This document shows positions 60,701 to 64,000 of a stretch of 64,000 bases of DNA, piece after piece; the stretch's first letter is position 1; every line of letters begins with the position of its first letter. Under the pieces are notes generated by a model. It saw only the letters and a program-made list of their open reading frames with translations. It was not told where the DNA came from and did not search any database. Source of the stretch: Gordionus sp. m RMFG-2023 (Eukaryota; Nematomorpha; Gordioida; Chordodea; Parachordodidae); NCBI RefSeq assembly GCF_954871325.1, contig NC_088777.1, positions 22,607,366 through 22,671,365 of the forward strand. Reading direction: 5' to 3'. A program made the translations under genes and the position numbers.

Positions 60701-63700
60701 TAAGGTTTGACATGGGGAGTGTTCATCTAAATGTAATGTGGGGATTACAGTTGAGAAGCTCCTGAAAATATTCTTTCCATCTATTTATTATTTCTTTTTC
60801 CTATTTTATCAATTTCCCATCTTTATTTTAGATTACTTTCAAAGCTCCGTTTATATCCCTAGAATTCTTTTCTCACTGTTTAGCTAATCTGTATATTTTA
60901 TTTTGCCCTTCTTTGGTATGTAGTTCTTCATACATGTCATCGTATGCCATAGATTTGGCCCTAGCCACCGCCTTTGTAGCTATTCTCTTGGATTTTTTGT
61001 ATCTTGTCTTGTCATCTGGGTTTTTGGATTTGTACCATATTTTATAAAGAGCTTTTTTCTCCTGTATAGTGGTTTGTACCTCTTCATTTCACCACCATAG
61101 TTCTTTGTATGATTTATTTCCTCCCCTTGTCAAACCTAGTGTCGATTTGGCAGTGTCTATTAATCTGGATGAAAGGTCTGTCCACATTTTTTTATCATTT
61201 ATATATATATATATATTGATATAATATTCTAGATATTATTGTTAATGTTGAATCATTTAAGATTTCTAAAAGGAGGTCTTTGCAGAGAAGAATAGAGGAA
61301 ATTTTTGAGAATAAGTGGATATTTTAAAAGTATTTTAATGGCTCAATCATATATCTGCATGGCAGATTTATGGCCCGTTCACTGTGTAATAAATTATTTT
61401 TAAAGATTACACGAGAAACTCCTGAAAGGCAATCAAGAAATTAGCACATATTCATTTGATAAAATTGCAGTTATAAAGACATCTATAGAGAGAAAGAGAT
61501 TTCTGACTATTTGCTACTGTTAAGGATAATACATCCAATTGTCAAGTCATTTATTGATAAATAGCTAATAACCCATCAAGAATGACGGGGTTGAGGGGTA
61601 ATTAGTTAGTTTGTGTATATGGTACTAAATATGCTTTATATTTAAATTTAAAAGAAAAAGAGGTAAAATTGTTGCAATGTAACCTGTGAACATTACGGGT
61701 ATTAGAAATATCAAAATTTAAATTTGTGATAGGAATCATAATGGGTAAAATTAAAAATAGAGATTCTTCAAAATTTTTGAATTTTAAATATGGGCTAGAC
61801 ATTGGCCTCAAAATTTTGTTGACACAGCTAAGCCTGATCAAAAAACCACGTCCCATGCAACTTTTCCAAAATTTTGCCATTTATTTCTATTGTAATTTAA
61901 TAATAATGTCTTAAATTTAATTTTATATATAGAATAAAATTTAAATTTGTGATAGAAATCATATTGTATACATTGCAACAATTTTACGTCTTTCTCTCCT
62001 AAATTTTAATATTTATAAAAAATTTATTAATAAAGTATATTTAGTACCATACACACAAACTAATTAATTACCCTTCAATCCTGTCAGTTAGTATGGTAAT
62101 AAATGGCAGAATTTTAATAATATCAGCTATTAATTAATATATATATAATTAATATTTTAAATTTAATTATATTCAAGTTGGTGCATGCTTAAAACATACG
62201 ACTTTGAAATGGGAGGCTTGTGTTCGACTCTCGTAGAGAGCAAAGAAATAACATTACACTATATAGTCTCCTTAAATTTTAAATACATTAGGAAGATACG
62301 AAAACACTCATGTTTTGATTATGGAGATTATATATATTAGATGATGTATAAATGATCTTAACAATGATTTTGAGGATGAGGACCAATTAGAATTTAAAAT
62401 GAAATCAATATTGATGTTAGTACAAATTTTTTAAAATTTTTTTTAGAAATGTGTATAAAATTATGTGTGGAAGGCCCAAAACTTCTGAAATCAGTTGAAA
62501 GATCTATGCATAACCAGGTAGAATAGCCCATATATTAAAATATAAAACATATTTAAATTTATCATTTGAAACAATTGATTGTCCCATTTTTTAAAAAGTG
62601 GATATTCTATGGTTTTAAGCACTGTAACAATAGCATTAAAAAACCAAGGACAATGTAGTATATTTTATAGAGAATTCGTGTACATACTGTTTTAAAGGAA
62701 TTAAGTAAATTTAAAAATTTAAGTTTGCAATATTGTCTAGCTTTATTAAATGTTGTCCAAGATAGTATAAATAAAAGTTTTAAGAAATTTTTTTGATATG
62801 ATGATGAATATAATGAGGTTTTTTTTGGCATCATTATCACATCCATATTTTAAGAACTTATAGATTGAGTAAGATGATAAAAAATATATAACCAAAAGAT
62901 TCCCTAAATATAGTAACAGTAATATATATTCAAGCTCATTGGTGAAACTAATGTTGCTGAGTTTAATAATAATAACATCGAGCTAGGTTTTAAATTATGT
63001 TAAATCAAAATACATTAGAGAGCCTTAATTATTATCCTTCCACTAAGGAAATTTTTTGAAAATAAATATGAAAATAAATACTGCAATCCCTTCATCAGGT
63101 CCAGTTCTAAGGTTATTTAGTTTTGGCACAACAAAATGGCAAAGGCTTAGTGATAAATTATTTGAAAAATTGATTATCTTAAAAAATAATGATTTCATTT
63201 AATCTATTTTAAATACTCTTTTGCAAATCAATATTTAAACTCTCAAATTACTAATCTCCCTTCCCTGACTATGCTATGAATAGGGTAAAACATTAAAATT
63301 CCTGATTTTTATAATTAACTCATCATTAAATATTATATAAACTATTCTAATTTAATTGGTAATGATAATTTTGTAAAAGTATCTTGTATTTATGATACTT
63401 TTATCTTTTTGATATTTAATAAGATACTAGCACCTTTATATAAGATCCAATTTTTTTATAAAGAATCTGTATCTGTATCTAGATTCTTTAAATTTTGTAT
63501 TTAAGCATATATATATATAAACAAGAAAAAAATAATAAATACATCATCCTCTTCAATAGGGTCATCTGCATCTAAATTAGCTAAATTAAGAGTATTGTCC
63601 AATTTTGATCTTTTGGCTGAGTTTACTATGATATAATTATTTAAATGAACAATATATAAATAAATATTTCACTTTCAATATCTGTGGCAGTTGCTTTGGA

Positions 63701-63948
63701 TTTGTTTTTTATATTTCGTTCTTTTTCTTCTAATTCTCTTTTAAAATCTTTTAATGAAACATCTTCATGTGTTGATTGACCAGGTTGCCTAAAATTTTAT
63801 GTTAGAAGAAAAGCCTTAAAATGTTAAACCTATATTTAATTTTAGTCTGGCCAGGTAAGTCTCTGCTAGAATATTGTTTAGAAAGTTTACTTAAATCGTT
63901 TTCCCCACCCTTAGCTGGTTCAAATGTCGGTCTTGCTGCTGTTGTCAT
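42612..63948 (-). CDS. CWC15: CWC15 homologue, spliceosome-associated protein (six exons)
   Basis: Six exons join in frame to 220 residues (human CWC15 has 229): 63948-63830, 63788-63673, 63625-63543, 54358-54251, 44487-44378, 42738-42612. All introns are GT-AG, of 41, 47, 9184, 9763 and 1639 nt. Diagnostic stretches are [91 protein letters not shown] and a C-terminal EKYIR. CWC15 is a small, mostly disordered protein of the Prp19-related part of the spliceosome, near the active site. There is no break in any exon, so the gene is likely functional despite at least eight elements or relics in introns 3-5. The start is fixed by family identity; only 52 bp of upstream sequence are in the window. 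Confidence 0.96.
43423..43964. mobile_element. hAT-like MITE in CWC15 intron 5
   Basis: The ends are GTGGCCCCTACA and TGTAGGGGCCACT. The flanks are AGTATGAA (43415-43422) and GGTATGAA (43965-43972), an 8-bp duplication with one change. No coding sequence. Confidence 0.8.
44378..44487 (-). CDS. CWC15: CWC15 exon 5
   Basis: It encodes [20 protein letters not shown] and [16 protein letters not shown], the most conserved CWC15 block. It ends inside an arginine codon completed in exon 6. Confidence 0.95.
44583..44606. repeat. poly-G run
   Basis: 24 consecutive G in AT-rich DNA, 95 bp upstream (on the gene strand) of CWC15 exon 5. Its length may be affected by assembly or sequencing. A second G-rich run is at 45477-45495. 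Confidence 0.9.
44762..45133 (-). pseudogene. hAT transposase C-terminal (dimerisation) relic
   Basis: An open frame of 123 codons reads [19 protein letters not shown], then [20 protein letters not shown] and RLKTYLRS, the dimerisation signature of DUF4371/ZMYM-type hAT transposases ([20 protein letters not shown]). No upstream core was found on this strand. It lies in CWC15 intron 4, sense to the gene. Confidence 0.85.
45134..46780. other. intron 4 sequence, no clear feature
   Basis: There is a G-rich run at 45477-45495 and a short direct repeat around GAAGCTGATGCCGTTTTT (about 45764 and 45797). An open frame at about 46050-46286 has no recognisable domain. Confidence 0.45.
46781..47057. 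repeat. two tandem units of about 140 bp
   Basis: Units at 46781-46920 and 46921-47057 share GAAACGTAAAAA, AGGAAATTTAATTCTG and TTTTTCCTCT landmarks. Their repetition makes a 101-codon antisense frame look internally repeated; it is not a gene. Confidence 0.75.
47475..47760. repeat. interspersed repeat, copy 2 (partner 34614-35090)
   Basis: It shares the start GTATGTCTCTAGGAATTTAG and the later CCTAATAAATTAAGA phrase with 34614-35090. About 200 bp upstream (47225-47360) is a separate short direct duplication around GCCCTGACAGTAGG. Confidence 0.65.
47917..49859 (+). pseudogene. BED-type hAT transposase, nearly complete, in CWC15 intron 4
   Basis: Plus-strand segments follow the Hermes/ZBED-type order: [19 protein letters not shown] and [19 protein letters not shown] (47917-48324); the first catalytic region [11 protein letters not shown] then [14 protein letters not shown]; the second in [14 protein letters not shown] with [16 protein letters not shown] (48560-48790); [10 protein letters not shown] and a long helical insertion (48836-49398); and the C-terminal [14 protein letters not shown] followed by [20 protein letters not shown] to TAA 49859. 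Probable introns of 45 nt (48791-48835) and about 92 nt (49399-49490) separate segments. Frame changes occur in an A-run near 48370 and at about 49690. No BED zinc finger is seen upstream. It is antisense to CWC15. Confidence 0.85.
49860..51179. mobile_element. right flank of the BED-type hAT with CGGGCTCGGG-rich end
   Basis: 50140-50245 contains repeated (T)CGGGCTCGGG units and then GTGAAAAATTACTTTGCAG with TTCTCTAG at about 50262, which looks like a hAT right terminus. The matching left end was not found upstream of 47917. 50270-51179 holds no gene; a decayed cousin of the pronounced CCGGGC/GGGCTTGG style occurs near 50500-50630. Confidence 0.5.
51832..52545. mobile_element. hAT-type element with ACCCGAACCCGG-rich ends
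   Basis: It begins near CAGGGTTTTGAACTAAACCC and ends near CCGGGTTTTTTAGCC. Both sub-terminal zones are packed with degenerate AACCCGAACCC units. There is no coding sequence. Ends are approximate. Confidence 0.55.
52840..53032. mobile_element. MITE of the TAGTGTTGTT family
   Basis: It starts TAGTGTTGTTAAACGGCTCG and ends CGAGCCGTTTACACTA. The flanks CTCGTAAA and TTCGTAAG look like a decayed 8-bp duplication. Confidence 0.8.
53496..53718. mobile_element. MITE of the TAGTGTTGTT family, nested in a long-TIR arm
   Basis: It starts TAGTGTTGTTAAACAGCTCG and ends AACAATACTA, with AGAACAT duplicated at both sides. The host sequence on either side is continuous with 39225-39265 of the long-TIR element, confirming the insertion point. 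Confidence 0.85.
53812..54035. mobile_element. TAGGCCTATTC-type hAT-like MITE (partial)
   Basis: It begins TAGGCCTATTC at about 53812 and is filled with CGAAT/ATTCG-type sequence like 10526-11342. The right end is not clear. It follows directly after the long-TIR relative. Confidence 0.55.
54251..54358 (-). CDS. CWC15: CWC15 exon 4
   Basis: 36 codons in phase 0 at both ends: the acidic [14 protein letters not shown] and the helix [19 protein letters not shown]. It is flanked by TE-filled introns of 9.2 and 9.8 kb. Confidence 0.95.
54359..55249. other. proximal part of CWC15 intron 3
   Basis: No gene is supported. An antisense frame at 54665-54928 has no recognisable domain. AT-rich. Confidence 0.45.
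55250..55540. repeat. left arm of a 2-kb inverted repeat (partner 57590-57870)
   Basis: Complementing this segment gives 57590-57870 with landmarks CCGCTATTTTTGTTATA and AAAAATTGTTTAATATATAT. This is probably the end pair of a DNA element of about 2.6 kb; the exact termini are not seen. Confidence 0.6.
55672..56482 (+). mobile_element. hAT element with CAGGGATCCAAACCG ends and a transposase tail
   Basis: The left end is CAGGGATCCAAACCGAACCG and the right end is CGGTTTGGATCCCTT; both sides lie in A-runs, which hides the duplication. GAACCGAACC-type units fill the ends (55680-55790, 56360-56460). At about 56085-56180 the plus strand reads [20 protein letters not shown] followed by LSERILK, a hAT dimerisation region. 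The rest of the transposase is lost. It is nested between the arms of the 55250-57870 inverted repeat. The mini-element 24593-24685 is a relative. Confidence 0.8.
56483..57589. other. AT-rich non-coding
   Basis: No gene or element end recognised. A short near-palindromic section lies around 57000-57180, where AAATACCTACCCTATGAATT is mirrored by AATTCATAAGATAGGTATTC. Confidence 0.45.
57590..57870. repeat. right arm of the inverted repeat with 55250-55540
   Basis: Complement of 55250-55540 over about 280 bp with small gaps. It contains CATCTTGCGGAAATA. Confidence 0.6.
57871..59263. other. CWC15 intron 3, no clear feature
   Basis: Moderately complex AT-rich DNA. No open frame or repeat partner was found in the window. 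Confidence 0.45.
59264..61195 (-). pseudogene. 5'-truncated RTE-like LINE (reverse transcriptase)
   Basis: From 61195 down, the minus strand reads the pre-RT linker ([39 protein letters not shown]), then the RT core with [17 protein letters not shown], a [12 protein letters not shown] stretch where most relatives have QG, and the FADD box (60044-60033). The C-terminal [11 protein letters not shown] and RGRPK-type tail end at TAA 59283-59281. A 9-T run on the plus strand just beyond is the poly-A-like tail. The endonuclease is absent, as in typical 5' truncation. Several stops and frameshifts are present. The family resembles RTE/BovB-type LINEs. It is sense to CWC15, within intron 3. Confidence 0.85.
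61196..62171. other. CWC15 intron 3, (AT)n and imperfect inverted segments
   Basis: An (AT)n tract lies at 61198-61218. Segments 61610-61720 and 61930-62080 are partly mirror images of each other (around AAATTTGTGATAG and TTAGTACCATA), suggesting a small decayed element. Confidence 0.4.
62172..62250 (+). repeat. tRNA-Ser-like SINE head or tRNA pseudogene
   Basis: The segment has an anticodon-arm-like CGACTTTGAAATGG with TGA at the anticodon position, and a B-box-like TGTTCGACTCTCG. The acceptor stem does not pair well and no CCA-side stem is seen, so it is not a working tRNA. It most likely heads a tRNA-derived SINE whose body runs to about 62300. Confidence 0.5.
62440..63500 (+). mobile_element. 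dead hAT element, family 3, copy 2
   Basis: Collinear with 24880-25690: shared AATATAATGAGG and GTTGCTGAGTT phrases, a C-terminal relic at about 63090-63190 ([20 protein letters not shown]), and CTGTATCTAGATTCTT near the right end. It lies 43 nt from CWC15 exon 3, in intron 3. Confidence 0.65.
63543..63625 (-). CDS. CWC15: CWC15 exon 3
   Basis: It encodes the [19 protein letters not shown] segment and the first acidic residues (IEEDD). The 9184-nt intron 3 follows. Confidence 0.95.
63673..63788 (-). CDS. CWC15: CWC15 exon 2
   Basis: It encodes [20 protein letters not shown] and a charged tail to about residue 78. The donor is GTGAAA. Intron 2 (63626-63672) is 47 nt. Confidence 0.95.
63830..63948 (-). 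CDS. CWC15: CWC15 exon 1
   Basis: It encodes residues 1-39 plus two bases. It begins [15 protein letters not shown] and ends within KYR, with the split arginine codon completed in exon 2. The glycine-rich loop after GG is shorter than in human CWC15. Intron 1 (63789-63829) is only 41 nt. Confidence 0.96.
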
Positions 63949-64000
63949 AAGATCTTATTGTATTATTATATTATCGATATTGTATAGCAGTAAATTGAAA

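Noticed and set aside
59488-60765. plus-strand open frames
   Set aside because: Antisense shadows of the minus-strand LINE reverse transcriptase.
62172-62250. functional tRNA-Ser(UGA)
   Set aside because: Acceptor and D-arm pairing is poor; only the anticodon-loop and B-box-like parts are preserved.

Overview
This is a very AT-rich stretch of a metazoan nuclear genome, by eye well over 70% A+T. It holds one certain host gene, two probable pieces of host genes, and a dense, nested collection of transposable elements. The organism cannot be named from sequence alone. An invertebrate animal is favoured by the secreted Reeler-type exon, the RTE-like LINE, the mix of hAT (DUF4371 and BED-type), MULE-OTU, piggyBac and Ty3/Gypsy elements, and micro-introns of 41-47 nt beside introns of 9-10 kb.

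Host genes. The clear gene is a CWC15 (spliceosome-associated, Prp19-linked) homologue on the minus strand. It has six exons between 63948 and 42612, encodes 220 residues and looks intact. Its first two introns are 41 and 47 nt, while introns 3 and 4 have grown to about 9.2 and 9.8 kb by accepting transposons. A second small minus-strand gene with a 42-nt intron (40710-40297, about 123 residues) looks real but was not recognised. A single plus-strand exon (18179-18354) resembles the N-terminal part of a Reeler-domain secreted protein.

Layout. 796-13257 is a nest. A Ty3/Gypsy fossil lies in two blocks on opposite strands (796-4775 minus, 8656-10102 plus), each abutting an end of a DUF4371-type hAT element. 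Between them sits a hAT transposase gene whose 5' exons have been tandemly multiplied. Another hAT copy (10103-13257) carries a hAT-like element (10413-11632) that itself carries a third (10526-11342), all with readable 8-bp target duplications. 13258-20260 holds small hAT MITEs, a LINE 3' fragment and the Reeler exon. 20990-24092 holds three histone-type 3' stem-loop motifs and a Mutator-like element with an OTU protease-like domain. 24243-30055 holds a dead hAT and a young non-autonomous LTR element whose empty site survives as a repeat elsewhere in the window. 32690-35513 holds relics of hAT and piggyBac. 36515-39333 is an almost complete DNA transposon with about 580-bp terminal inverted repeats, a 4-bp target duplication and a transposase family I could not place. 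39404-41372 holds a repeat pair and a LINE scrap. 42612-63948 is the CWC15 locus with a BED-type hAT transposase, a relative of the long-TIR transposon, several MITEs, an RTE-like LINE, a tRNA-derived repeat and another dead hAT in its introns.

The only cooperation between genes that can be read is within elements: transposases with their terminal repeats, and OTU plus MULE domains in one transcription direction. The best candidates for undescribed biology are the long-TIR transposon family, the MULE-OTU element with histone-like stem-loops downstream, and the tandem exon multiplication in the DUF4371 hAT transposase.
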